Part shown: positions 54,507-63,327 of the stretch, piece after piece
Numbering within the stretch: position 1 is the stretch's first letter
How the letters are laid out: each line of letters starts with the position of its first letter
NCBI GenBank assembly: GCA_023014485.1
Contig: JAJOZX010007470.1
Location: 73,501-137,500 of the forward strand
DNA from: Bathynomus jamesi
Taxonomy: Eukaryota > Arthropoda > Malacostraca > Isopoda > Cirolanidae
Length of the DNA: 64,000 nt
Direction: 5' to 3'
The notes under the pieces: model-generated
What the model saw: only the letters and a program-made list of their open reading frames with translations
The model's database searches: none
Told to the model about the DNA's origin: nothing
Made by a program: the position numbers and the translations under genes

Positions 54507-54773
54507 ATGATTGAAAACAAGAAATTTCGCAATGCTCCGTTGCTTAGCCAGACCTTCTGCAAGCACAAAACCATTCACAATCGTCAAGAATTAGTGAAGG
54601 AGGGCGCTGTAGCAGCCGCGCTCCTACAGTTAAATAATAATCCCGTTGCTATAGCGACTGGGGCACATATTGAAAGCCTCGTTTTCGATGAATATTTGGA
54701 GGACGAGTGCAATTGCATTGTCTGGGTCAAAGGTCAGCCTCAAACTACGTGGTACATTTACGAGGAAGAATGG
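54507..54773 (+). CDS. Probable first coding exon of an unrecognised host gene
   Basis: ATG at 54507 opens an 89-codon frame that ends exactly at a strong donor, TGG|GTAAGT (54774). Composition is protein-like and not repeat-like: MIENKKFRNAPLLSQTFCKH, VKEGAVAAALLQLNN, VAIATGAHIESLVFDEYLED, GQPQTTWYIYEEEW. It has an acidic C-terminal half with several Cys/Trp/Tyr residues, no signal peptide and no transmembrane segment. I do not recognise the family. GC content is higher than the surroundings. Phase 0 at the donor. Following exons were not found before the LINE nest at 55.3 kb, so they would lie beyond it. Confidence 0.5.
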
Positions 54774-55274
54774 GTAAGTAAACATAATTTGGGTACATTA
54801 TTTATTTATAATGTGTAATGTATAATTGTTTTGAATTAGCATTTAGCAAATTAAAAAAAAAATTAAAAAATCCTTATTTAGAGAAGAATACGAGTTAGAG
54901 AGTTTTACAATTTTTACATATTTGATATGACATTAATATATTCACAATACTCTTAACTGAATATGCCGTTGAAAGCATGGAGGCCTCTTAGACAAAATTA
55001 ATGCCATTTAGTTTTATTTATTATATATAAAAAATGAAAGTGGCACGTAGTAATAATAGCAATAATAATAATAATAAAAAAATAAACTTGTACACAACGT
55101 TTACAAAATGCTTAAATGATGCTTGATTAAAAAATGTAAAAAAAAAAAAAAAAAATCCGAAATTAAAATTGTTTAATGAAATTAGCATATTTTAAATAGT
55201 TGATTATAAAATGGGAACTTCATTACTATGGAGAAAATGGCAGTACTTAGTAAACTTATACATCAGTAGGAGCT
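54774..55274 (+). other. Putative intron; no further exon seen
   Basis: AT-rich with poly-A runs. Nothing recognisable up to the 3' end of the minus-strand LINE. Confidence 0.35.
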
Positions 55275-55287
55275 AATGAAGGGCTTT

Positions 55288-55700
55288 TTAAGTGATATAC
55301 GATGACTTGGTCAGATTCAGTAAAAGTTTATTAGCACTCCTCCATTTATACACATTTTCTAATTGTCTTTTTGTTTCGTTAATTAGTAAGTCTGAATTAT
55401 GATGAGGAGAAGTAAGTGTGGTATTGTCCGCGTATTGCACGCAATTTAACGTGGTTGAGAGATGAAAATCGTTGACGTGAATTAGAAATAGTAATGGACC
55501 AAGAAAAGATCCTTGTGGGATTCCACTGGATTCCACTAGTTAGCATTCCGTATATATTGAAAGTTTATTCAATATGATTTCACGCGAAAGTGTATCAAAT
55601 GCTTTTGACAAATTAAGCATGTTTATGGCATCTTTCTGTTGTACGTCCACCTCAACCCAAATTCTCTTTTATTTAAAATGTCGTATTTGATTAAGAATTT
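55288..55700 (-). pseudogene. LINE reverse transcriptase palm fragment
   Basis: ESSGIPQGSFLGPLLFLIHVNDF is the G-[IV]-P-Q-G-S motif. VQYADNTTLTSP is the catalytic box, with YADN in place of YADD, so the second catalytic Asp is lost. Upstream in another frame, FDTLSREIILNKLSIY corresponds to the A-F-D motif region. The gene stops at SSYIT, truncated at its 3' side. Confidence 0.75.
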
Positions 55701-55733
55701 AGCAAGTTTATTGTACTAAATGCTCCATCCAAT

Positions 55734-55735
<2 letters not shown>

Positions 55736-55784
<49 letters not shown>
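55736..55784. repeat. (TA)n inside the LINE, with aattgga arms
   Basis: tccaattatata...tataattgga forms a palindrome around the TA tract. Confidence 0.9.
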
Positions 55785-55787
<3 letters not shown>

Positions 55788-55982
55788 GGATAGAGTGTTT
55801 GGATTTCCCGACTTAAATACAGGGCATACTCTGGCTTTCTTTAGACTGTCAGGGAATATACCTAGTGTTACTGATTCATTCATTAGCTTACTTAGTGGTA
55901 TTGCAATTTCATCAGATACTAATTTGTATATTTTACCGGGATCATATTGATGTCAGAATTCTTATTTTTTGTTTTTTTGTTG

Positions 55983-56385
55983 CTAGAGAGATATCATATG
56001 GTAGATTGGATCAAAGAAAAATGAGTTTGGATTTGGTTGTGGCATGTATTGTCGGTAGTGAGTCTTATCTGTAACTGGGATCGAGGCTACAGTATTAGTG
56101 CCGATATTTGCAAAGAAGTTGTTTAATAAATTGGCTATGTTTTGGGGGTCACTGTAAGAATTTCCGCCTTGTGTGAGGGAGGACAAAGGATTTGTTTTGA
56201 TCTTCTTTGTGTTAATTAACTTTTTCCGAGTGTTCTATAGCCTTTTTGAATTGAATTTTTGTTTGTTAATTTTTGAACAATAATGATCTGCTTTTTCTTT
56301 TTTAATGACTGCATCGAGTCCGTGACCATAATTTTTGTATATCTCTTCGGTAATAATATCAGTTTTCCATAATTTAAAGAGAGTA
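55983..56385 (-). pseudogene. LINE linker region between endonuclease and RT
   Basis: Minus frames read LWKTDIITEEIYKNYGHG, then KKEKADHYCSKINKQKFNSK-like sequence. 56186-55983 is SSLTQGGNSYSDPQNIANLLNNFFANIG, followed by YMPQPNPNSFFFDPI. This N-x-F-F-x-x-I-G segment and P-N-x-x-S-F-F-x-x-P-x are typical just upstream of the RT in CR1/Jockey-group LINEs. Confidence 0.7.
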
Positions 56386-56390
56386 TGCTG

Positions 56391-57160
56391 AAGATGAAGA
56401 ATGGTAAGGCAGCTGGACCAGATAAGATACCTGCAGAGGCATGGAAGGCATTAGGAGCTCTAGGGTATTGATTTACTATGGGATCTGATGGAGAAGCTGT
56501 TTGAACAGGAGGTGATTCCCGATGAGTGTCGTAGCAGTGTTGCGGTGCCAATCTATAAGGAGAAGGGGGACGTGCGGACTGTAATAATTATAGAGGGATT
56601 AAGCTCCTGTCACACCATGAATTTATGGGAGCGGATCGTAGACGACATAGTGGAGGAGCAGTTCGGATTCATGCCGGGTAGAGGAACCATGGATGCAGTA
56701 TTTGCCTTACGCCAGGTGATTGAGAGGTACAGGGAGGGACAGAGACCGATGCATATGGTATTTATAGATTTAGAGAAGGCTTACGACAGGGTCCCAAGAC
56801 GGGAGGTGTGGAGAAGCCTTAGACAGAAGATGGTACCGGAAAAATATGTCAGACTGATACAGGAAATGTATAGAGATATACGTGCGACGGTTAGGAGCTG
56901 TCTGGGAGAGACGGACAGTTTTGAAGTAAGAGTTGGGTTGCATGAGGGATCTGCGCTTAGCCCGTTTCTCTTTAACATAGTGATGGAAGTGCTGACAGAG
57001 GGATTGAGAGAGAGAGCGCCATGGAGTATGCTTTACGCAGACGATATAGCATTGTCTGCCGAGACAAAGGAGGAGATGGAATAGAAGTTAGAGAATTGGG
57101 GAGGAGCGTTGGAAGATAGAGGATGAAAATAAGCAGAAGGAAGACTGAATACTTACGGTG
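56391..57160 (+). pseudogene. RTE-type reverse transcriptase domain
   Basis: MKNGKAAGPDKIPAEAWKAL (56393 on), then VIPDECRSSVAVPIYKEKGD, QFGFMPGRGTMDAVFALRQ, MHMVFIDLEKAYDRVPRRE (catalytic Asp), VGLHEGSALSPFLFNIVM and WSMLYADDIALSAETKEEME (catalytic YADD). A stop at 57082-57084 follows EEME, where the family continues. One inframe irregularity near 56470 changes the frame after LGALG. All RT core residues are present. Confidence 0.85.
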
Positions 57161-57234
57161 TGGCTTACATGAGGATCAGGAAGATGAGATGGTAATGAAT
57201 GGAGAAGTGATTAAAAGGGTAGACCAAGGAAGAT

Positions 57235-57805
57235 GTGGAGAAAGAAATTAATAATAGAGTGCGAGCTGGGTGGAAGAATTGGAGAGAAATGTCGGGTGTC
57301 TTGCGCGATAGAAAGGTGCCAGTGAAGTTGAAAGGAAAGGTATATAAAACTGTGGTGAGACCAGCAATGTTGTATAGAACGGACGCATTGCCTATGAAGA
57401 AGACAAATGAGAATAAAATGGATGTAGCAGAGATGAGGATGTTGCGATGGATGTGCGGTGTGATGATAAGAGAGGATAGGATCAGGAATGAGTATATTAG
57501 AGGAACCGTGAAGGTGGCAGAGGCATCAAAGAAGATACAGGAGGTAAGAATGAGATGGTATAGGCACGTGATGAGGCGAAATGAAGATTATGTCGGACTT
57601 AGAGTGATGGTAATGGAGTTGCCGGGTGGGCGAAGAAGAGGAAGACCGAAGAAGAGACGGAAGAATTGTGTTAGAGCGGACTTACGGGAGAAGAATTTGG
57701 AGGAGGATATGGTGTACGACAGACCAAAATGGAGACGACTCACCTTAAACAGCGACCCCATAAAAATGGGATTAATTATGCTGAGGAAGAAGAAGATGCT
57801 CGCGT
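57235..57805 (+). pseudogene. RTE-type LINE C-terminal domain
   Basis: INNRVRAGWKNWREMSGVL, DRKVPVKLKGKVYKTVVRPA, KMDVAEMRMLRWMCGVMIRE and RIRNEYIRGTVKVAEASKKI, then MRWYRHVMRRNEDY and a basic tail RRRGRPKKRR. This is the usual order after the RT in RTE elements. The open frame continues to 57867 but the last 20 codons are host LINE sequence. Confidence 0.85.
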
Positions 57806-57839
57806 TTAATACTCACAATAAGTGCTGGGGTGATCCATT

Positions 57840-58460
57840 AGTTTTAGGTATTACTTTTGAATGTTAAATATATCCATTAGTGTGTTTGAGAATGCTTGAA
57901 ATTTTGTTCCAATGTCACGGTTACTTTCGGTTATTCTCGTCCAGTCAAAAGCCTTTATTTCTCATAGGAAATGGGTGATGTACAGTATATAGGCAAGTGA
58001 TCCGTGACATTTAATACAATTATACCCGAGATGCGGTCAAGCGGGGGCGACATCCAGATCCGATCTAGCAGAGTCGAATTTCTAAGGTCATTGTGAAGTC
58101 TAGTTGGCTTCGTAATAACTAATTTAAAACCACTCGCAGTCAGGATGTTGTGAAGGAAGTTCACGTTATTACTTAAATGTTCTTTTGAGAGATCAATATT
58201 AAAATATTAAAATAACACAATTGTTACCAATATAATTGGAGGTTAAAAATCTATCGATATTTGTAATAAAGTTGGTACGTTACCAGTTGGTGGTCGGTAC
58301 ATGTATGACTAAAATTGAATACTGGGTGTTACGAAAAAACATTTCAGTGGCGAGTGTTTCTGAGGTAATGTTTATGCTCGTCAGTTCTTCGATACTCTTA
58401 CTCTCGTAGTTTGAGTCTCCAAAATATATACTTACACCTCCCCCATATTGTTACACGATA
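57840..58460 (-). pseudogene. LINE apurinic-type endonuclease domain (degraded)
   Basis: 58164-57955 reads NFLHNILTASGFKLVITKPTR, NSTLLDRIWMSPPLD and GIIVLNVTDHLPIYC; the D-H-x-P-[IV] and S-T-L-x-D-x-I-W motifs are those of APE-type LINE endonucleases. Towards 58460 shifted frames give YRPPTGNV-like and NYIGNNCVIL-like segments. The C-terminal linker WITPALIVSIKREHLL lies at about 57810-57860. Confidence 0.75.
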
Positions 58461-58468
58461 CCCTACTT

Positions 58469-58779
58469 GGGTTGGGTACGATTCGATGTGGCCGACTCGA
58501 TGCGACCCAACTCGATGTGGCCGACTCGATGTCAGGACAACTCGATGTGATATTCCTAAGGGATATTTTCGTTAGTTTTAACGAAAATATCACAACTTAA
58601 CCTAACCAATCGTCAAGGACGTACAGTTGACCTAACCGGGCATTCAGTTAACCTACATTAAATATATAAAGAAAATGAAATCGACTTGGCCTGGCATCGA
58701 CATCGAGTTGTCCTGACATCGAGTCGGCCACATCGAGTTGGGTCGCATCGAGTCGGCCACGTCGAATTGTCCCTGCCCC
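58469..58779. mobile_element. Non-autonomous element with ACTCGATGTGGCCG iterons and a TTAACCTAACC palindrome core
   Basis: TSD CCCTACTT at 58461-58468 and 58780-58787. Left arm: tacgattcgatgtggccgac, tgcgacccaactcgatg, cgatgtcaggacaactcgat; right arm is the inverse. The centre carries the gatattttcgttagttttaac hairpin of the palindromic family (copy 6). 311 bp, no ORF. Confidence 0.85.
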
Positions 58780-58975
58780 CCCTACTTACATGGTAGCTTG
58801 CGTGCTCTGGAATGTTGACGATCTTATTACTTTCATTTATCACGTTTCAGTTAATATATAATGCGCGTGAATTTATGTTGTAATAATTTTAGGTTAGCTG
58901 TTAATTCGTCAAAATATTCTTCAGTTTGGGAGACTGCGAATGTTTAGGGAGGAAAGCCAGGTTGCTATTGTTGTA

Positions 58976-59042
58976 TTTCTTGTTTAGGAAGTTGTGTGTG
59001 TGTGTGTATATATATATATATTATACACACACACACACATAC
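58976..59042. repeat. (GT)n-(TA)n-(AC)n palindromic microsatellite
   Basis: tgtgtgtgtgtgtgta, TA tract, then acacacacacacac: a compound, self-complementary simple repeat. Confidence 0.9.
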
Positions 59043-59044
59043 AC

Positions 59045-59177
59045 ACCTCGTAACCTCGTAGCAGTTCCGTGCGTTGCCCCACCTCTAGACCTGGCTTGGT
59101 GGAGGAGCGAGTTGCTCTCTTGCGCTCTCTACCGCACATAACCAGGTACACCCGGCTCATCTGTTACCATCCTGAGC

Positions 59178-59178
<1 letters not shown>
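59045..59178 (-). mobile_element. CR1-like LINE 3' fragment
   Basis: cacctctagacctggcttgg, gcacataaccaggtacaccc and ggctcatctgttaccatcc match the 3' end region of the LINE at 20030-20130 (acatagccaggtacgcccggctcat). Confidence 0.65.
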
Positions 59179-59222
<44 letters not shown>

Positions 59223-59468
59223 GTGTTAAGATTTTATAATGATATAATTTTTAATTTAATTTTACGTTTTTATAATTCTATAATTTCCTAACTCCACTCT
59301 TCAATCTCACTGTGGCTGCATATAATAATATCACGTTCTTACATACGTTCTTCTTTTACTGCAACCGCTTTTTATTTTTTTTTTTCTCCATATACTGTTT
59401 TGTGTGTATATATATATATATTTTGTGTAATATATATATATATTTTGTGTATATATATATGTGTATAT

Positions 59469-59499
<31 letters not shown>

Positions 59500-59516
59500 G
59501 TAGTAAATCACAGAAT
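59179..59516. repeat. (TA)n tracts with AT-rich spacer
   Basis: TA at 59179-59218 and a compound (TA)/(tgtgta) tract at 59407-59500. No coding content between them. Confidence 0.85.
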
Positions 59517-59716
59517 AACACTTGATCCTATTAATAAGCATACAACCACAGGGAAAAGGAAAAAAGAAACACGAAATCTGAGCGCTTTCGTGATATATTC
59601 ACATCTTCAGGGAAAAACAAATAATAATATTATTTGTTTTTCCCTGAAGATGCGAATATATCACGAAAGCGCTCGGATTTCGTGTTTCTTTTTTCATTTT
59701 CCTTGTGGTTGTTTGC

Positions 59717-59745
<29 letters not shown>
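59517..59745. mobile_element. PLE terminal palindrome (type 2)
   Basis: Same family as 46044-46262: left arm ends gagcgctttcgtgatatattc, right arm begins gaatatatcacgaaagcgctc. The centre is tcagggaaaaacaa...ttgtttttccctga. The right arm keeps CCTGAAGATG-CGAATATATC-ACGAAAG. Confidence 0.75.
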
Positions 59746-59768
<23 letters not shown>

Positions 59769-60241
59769 ATTAGTGGTGGACCGGATATCCGCATCCGCAC
59801 TTCTGTCTGCGGATGTTATGCGGATATTACCTCTAATAAATTATGCATTTACAATTAAATTAGCTTATAAAGTAGCTTATAAGGCCCAGTCATGCACATT
59901 TCATGTAAAGTATTAATTATTAATGAACAAACAAATATATAAACCCCAAAATATAAATACGTGGTAACACAGAAAATTGAATGAAACTTGTTTCATTCAA
60001 TTTTCTGTGGCTGAAACTCTTGAGAACGTTATTATTTTTATCATAATGAAAACATTAATATTAATTTTAATTCTTATGCATTGCCTCCCATAATAGTAAT
60101 ATCACGAAATTTGAAAAATTATGTCATATATTCATAATTCTATATTATATTGATTGATTAACTAAATATCCGCATCCGCGGATATTGAAATTAAAGATCC
60201 GCATCCGCAGATGTTGAAAAACTGACATCCGGTCCACCACC
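59746..60241. mobile_element. hAT-type MITE with CGGATATCCGCATCCG iterons
   Basis: After (TA)n, ttagtggtggaccggatatcc begins at 59770 and gacatccggtccaccaccaa ends at about 60242. Both ends have tandem ccgcatccgcgga-type words. ATATATAT on both sides could be the duplication. No ORF of significance. Confidence 0.75.
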
Positions 60242-60262
60242 AATATATATATATATATATAT

Positions 60263-60735
60263 ATTTATTGTGACATAACTAGCTACGGTACTCGGTAATC
60301 GTTAATTCTTTTGAGTAACTGTAAAGTTAACGAGTTATATTTTCTGGCCGAGTAATTGTAACTAGTTACAAAAAATCGTGAATATTTGTAACTTGTACCA
60401 GTTAGGGCCTACTTTTTCTGTGAAGGCAAAATGTTAGTAGCTACTTTTTTCACAAGCCTTCCTCGATGTACATATTGTGCAACATTGCAAGTTTATTGAC
60501 AACGTATATCTAATGATAATATGATAAGATCGTGTTGTTTACTCGTTAAATCACAATCAGTTTGAAACAAATTGAGTCTTGGCAAGGATCACTTGTCACG
60601 AAAACCAGAAAAACCAGGAAAAATGTTGAAAGTAACTTTTGCAGTAACTAGTTACTTTTTTGAAGCACCAACTAGTAACTAGTTATTTCATGCAGTAACT
60701 AGTAACTATAATTAGTTACAAAAAGTAAACTATAC
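60263..60735. mobile_element. hAT-like sequence rich in TAACTAGTTAC iterons
   Basis: Both the left part (60320-60390) and right part (60625-60725) contain several taactagttac / agtaactagt words in an AT-rich body. The ends run into (TA)n and tgtgta tracts, so termini and duplication cannot be fixed. Confidence 0.5.
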
Positions 60736-61019
60736 CGTGTGTATATATATATATATATATACACACACACATACATACACACACAGGGTGTTTCACAACC
60801 GGTCTGCCATACTTTGGGGGGTGATATCGAGTAAAAAAGTTAATACAACATCGGTGCTATTTCCAACCGTTGCGGAGCACGCGCGCCACCACATTTTTGT
60901 CGTCATGTTACGGATTACTTGAATCAGCGGTACGGAATCGTTGAATTGGTCGTGCTGGTCCAATATCTTGGCCTCCGAGATCTCCGGACCTAACCCGTTA
61001 GATTTCTTTTTATGGGGCC

Positions 61020-62965
61020 TTATGATACTGGCCTATTGCTTGCTAAAGATGGACTAACTCTCACATCTAATACACAGGAAATGGCAAACATTTTACAATC
61101 TCAATATGCTTTAAGCTGTAGTACCCCTGTAGTAGCAAAGAAAATAAAAACTACAGCATTTTTTGATAGAGAAGAAATGACCAAGACAGACCATTATTGG
61201 AAGATATACAAATAACCACTAGAGATATACAACAGGCAATAACAGAGCTACCGGGGAGTTCAGCCCCTGGTCCAGATGGAATTGGAGCCAAGATTCTTAA
61301 GGAATGCAAACATACTTTATCTCTGCCTTTGAAAATCCTGTGGAGATCCTCACTAGACACCAGTAGAATACCACCAATCATGAAACAAGCAAATATTACC
61401 CCAATCTACAAAGGAGGCAAAAGAAAGGAAGCCAAGAACTATAGACCCATATCTTTGACTTCCCATATTATTAAAATATTTGAGAAAGTCCTGAAAAGGC
61501 ACATTGTCAGTTTTATAGAAAATGAACATCTCTTAGAAGACTTTCAACATGGCTTCAGACACAAGAGATCCTGCCTTACTGAACTTATAGACCATTGCAA
61601 TACAATCCTACAATACTTGGGAGAAAACCACAATGTTGATGTCATCTACCTAGACTTTGCAAAAGCTTTTGACAAGGTTGACCATGGTATATTATTCTAT
61701 AAACTAAAAGAACTTGGTATTTGTGGAAAAGTAGGAAAATGGATCCATGCCTTTCTCTCTGACAGAAAACAAATAACAACTGTAAATGGAGCAAGATCTA
61801 TAGAAAAAGAAGTGATTAGTGGAGTGCCGCAAGGCACAGTACTAGGACCAATTCTATTCATTATAATGCTAAACAATATAAACTGTAACCTAGGAAGCTC
61901 TCTCCTGTCATTCGCAGATGATACCAGAATACTAAGACCAATTACAGAAAAAGAAGACTGTGTAGAGCTACAAAAAGATCTACAAACTATATATGCATGG
62001 GCAGATGCAAACAATATGGCCTTCAATGAAGACAAATTTGAACTAATTAAGTATGGACCAAATAAATACCTGAAAGAACAATTCAACTACACTGGACCCA
62101 CAGGAAAAGATATTGCACAAACTGATCATGTCAGGGATCTAGGGATTATATTATCTGAAGATGCAACATTCAACAGGCACATTGACAAAGTAACCTCATC
62201 ATGCAAACAACTAATAGGATATATACTGAGGACATTCAGAACTAGGGACAGTATGACCATGCTTACCCTGTGGAAATCACTTGTCCTTCCACGCATTGAC
62301 TACTGCTCTCAATTATGGTTTCCCCACAAACAGAATGAATTGCAAAAAATTGAGGGCCTACAAAGAACCTTTACCTCGTATATTAAACAACCTGATGGGC
62401 AACAGGTGAGTAAAAACAAATTAAACTATTGGGATAGGCTTAGAGGCCTCAACCTTTATTCCATAGAGAGAAGGTTTGAGAGATACATCCTAATCTACAC
62501 CTGGAAAATTCTAGAAGGGCTTTTAGTTGCCCCCAATACTGAACCAATTGTGCCCACCTTAACAAGAACTGGCAGAATGTGTAAAAAATATCACCTCCCA
62601 CCAAACAGTCTGAGAAGGATTCAAACCCTTCAATATAATAGTATCTCTAGGCAGGGTTCTCGCCTGTTTAACTCCTTGCCTCAGTACCTTAGAGATATAA
62701 GTGCAGTCCCAGTAGATACTTTTAAAAAACACTCGGACACGTTTTTAGCCAACATACCCGACCAACCCACAGTGTCAGGGTATTCCTCTGCCAGACCAGC
62801 CCCCACAAATTCAATAGGGGACCAAATCGTATGGCATGAGCAAGAGAAAAGAAGGGTGGCGACCCCGTCGTGGCCCCGCCTCAGGAGGCGCTGAGTGGAC
62901 TTCGTGGGAGCAGCGCACCCTTGAGGCAGAAGCGCTTTAAGGTAAATTTAAGGTAAGGTAAATAG
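61020..62965 (+). mobile_element. CR1-like LINE, 5'-truncated, nearly intact RT
   Basis: Starts near 61020 within the mariner gene and ends in aaggtaaatttaaggtaagg, the same pentamer-type tail as the LINE at 19957. The endonuclease is missing. A short first frame (61012-61215, reading LAKDGLTLTSNTQEMANIL) precedes the main ORF and is joined to it by a frameshift near 61195. Confidence 0.85.
61197..62894 (+). CDS. LINE reverse transcriptase ORF, 565 residues open
   Basis: The longest open frame in the window. The RT region runs from residue 1 to about 330: SSAPGPDGIGAKILKEC, ITPIYKGGKRKEAKNYRPIS, HGFRHKRSCLTELIDH, YLDFAKAFDKVDHG (residues about 149-162), VPQGTVLGPILF and SFADDTRIL (about 238-246, both Asp present). 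The thumb and C-terminal region follow: ILRTFRTRDSMTM, IDYCSQLWFPHKQ, LNYWDRLRGLNLYSIERR, GSRLFNSLPQYLRDI. The start ATG is internal to the original protein. Preservation of the catalytic residues suggests recent insertion. Confidence 0.9.
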   Translation: MEDIQITTRDIQQAITELPGSSAPGPDGIGAKILKECKHTLSLPLKILWRSSLDTSRIPPIMKQANITPIYKGGKRKEAKNYRPISLTSHIIKIFEKVLKRHIVSFIENEHLLEDFQHGFRHKRSCLTELIDHCNTILQYLGENHNVDVIYLDFAKAFDKVDHGILFYKLKELGICGKVGKWIHAFLSDRKQITTVNGARSIEKEVISGVPQGTVLGPILFIIMLNNINCNLGSSLLSFADDTRILRPITEKEDCVELQKDLQTIYAWADANNMAFNEDKFELIKYGPNKYLKEQFNYTGPTGKDIAQTDHVRDLGIILSEDATFNRHIDKVTSSCKQLIGYILRTFRTRDSMTMLTLWKSLVLPRIDYCSQLWFPHKQNELQKIEGLQRTFTSYIKQPDGQQVSKNKLNYWDRLRGLNLYSIERRFERYILIYTWKILEGLLVAPNTEPIVPTLTRTGRMCKKYHLPPNSLRRIQTLQYNSISRQGSRLFNSLPQYLRDISAVPVDTFKKHSDTFLANIPDQPTVSGYSSARPAPTNSIGDQIVWHEQEKRRVATPSWPRLRRR

Positions 62966-63327
62966 AGATGGTCTACAAGACCAAAGTACAAACGAGAGAG
63001 AGAGGAACTCTTGCGTCGGATTATGGATGCCGCTGCTTAGATATGAGAACACCCCGAAATGATTCACTGGACAGTGGACTTTTGTTTGGAACTAGTAAGG
63101 CTGTGCATTGAAAACCGAGGCGGACATTTTGAACATTTATAAGGTGTATCTCATAAAATGTAGCAATAAATATCATTAATACTCTCGTTTATTTTTTCCG
63201 TGCACCTTAAAACGTCCGTAGCTCCGCAACGATTGGAAACAGCACCGATGTTGTATTAACTTTTTTTACTTGATATCACCCCTAAATCACCGCCCAAACT
63301 ATGGCAGAGCGTTTGTGAAACATCCTG

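Larger units (their letters stand above)
56386..57805 (+). mobile_element. RTE-type LINE nested in the minus-strand LINE
   Basis: A purine-rich plus-strand element with an RTE/BovB-style RT and C-terminal domain. It is 5'-truncated (starts at the KNGKAAGPDKIP motif) and ends near 57805, where the host LINE frame resumes. Its codon composition differs sharply from the surrounding AT-rich DNA, which suggests it arrived more recently or comes from a differently biased source. Confidence 0.75.
55275..58960 (-). mobile_element. Minus-strand LINE (endonuclease + RT), split by three insertions
   Basis: Pieces in order on the minus strand are: endonuclease start (58960-58788), endonuclease body (58460-57840), linker (56385-56200), region before RT (56186-55983), RT (55700-55288). 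It is interrupted by an iteron element (58469-58779), a plus-strand RTE-type LINE (about 56386-57805) and a (TA)n palindrome (55727-55795). Across the RTE junction the LINE frame reads WITPALIVSIKREHLL and then LWKTDIITEEIYKNYG, so the two halves belong together. Frames are broken by many small changes. Confidence 0.75.
60784..63327 (+). mobile_element. Mariner-like transposon split by a LINE
   Basis: Left end cagggtgtttcacaaccggtc and right end inverse (gtttgtgaaacatcctg). Inverted identity extends over about 95 bp (gttaatacaacatcggtgct), unusually long for a mariner. Transposase remnants on the plus strand: APPHFCRHVTDYLNQRYG and NPLDFFLWGL before the LINE; VYKTKVQTREREELLRRIMD and RLCIENRGGHFEHL after it. 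So the LINE inserted within the C-terminal third of the transposase. Confidence 0.8.
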
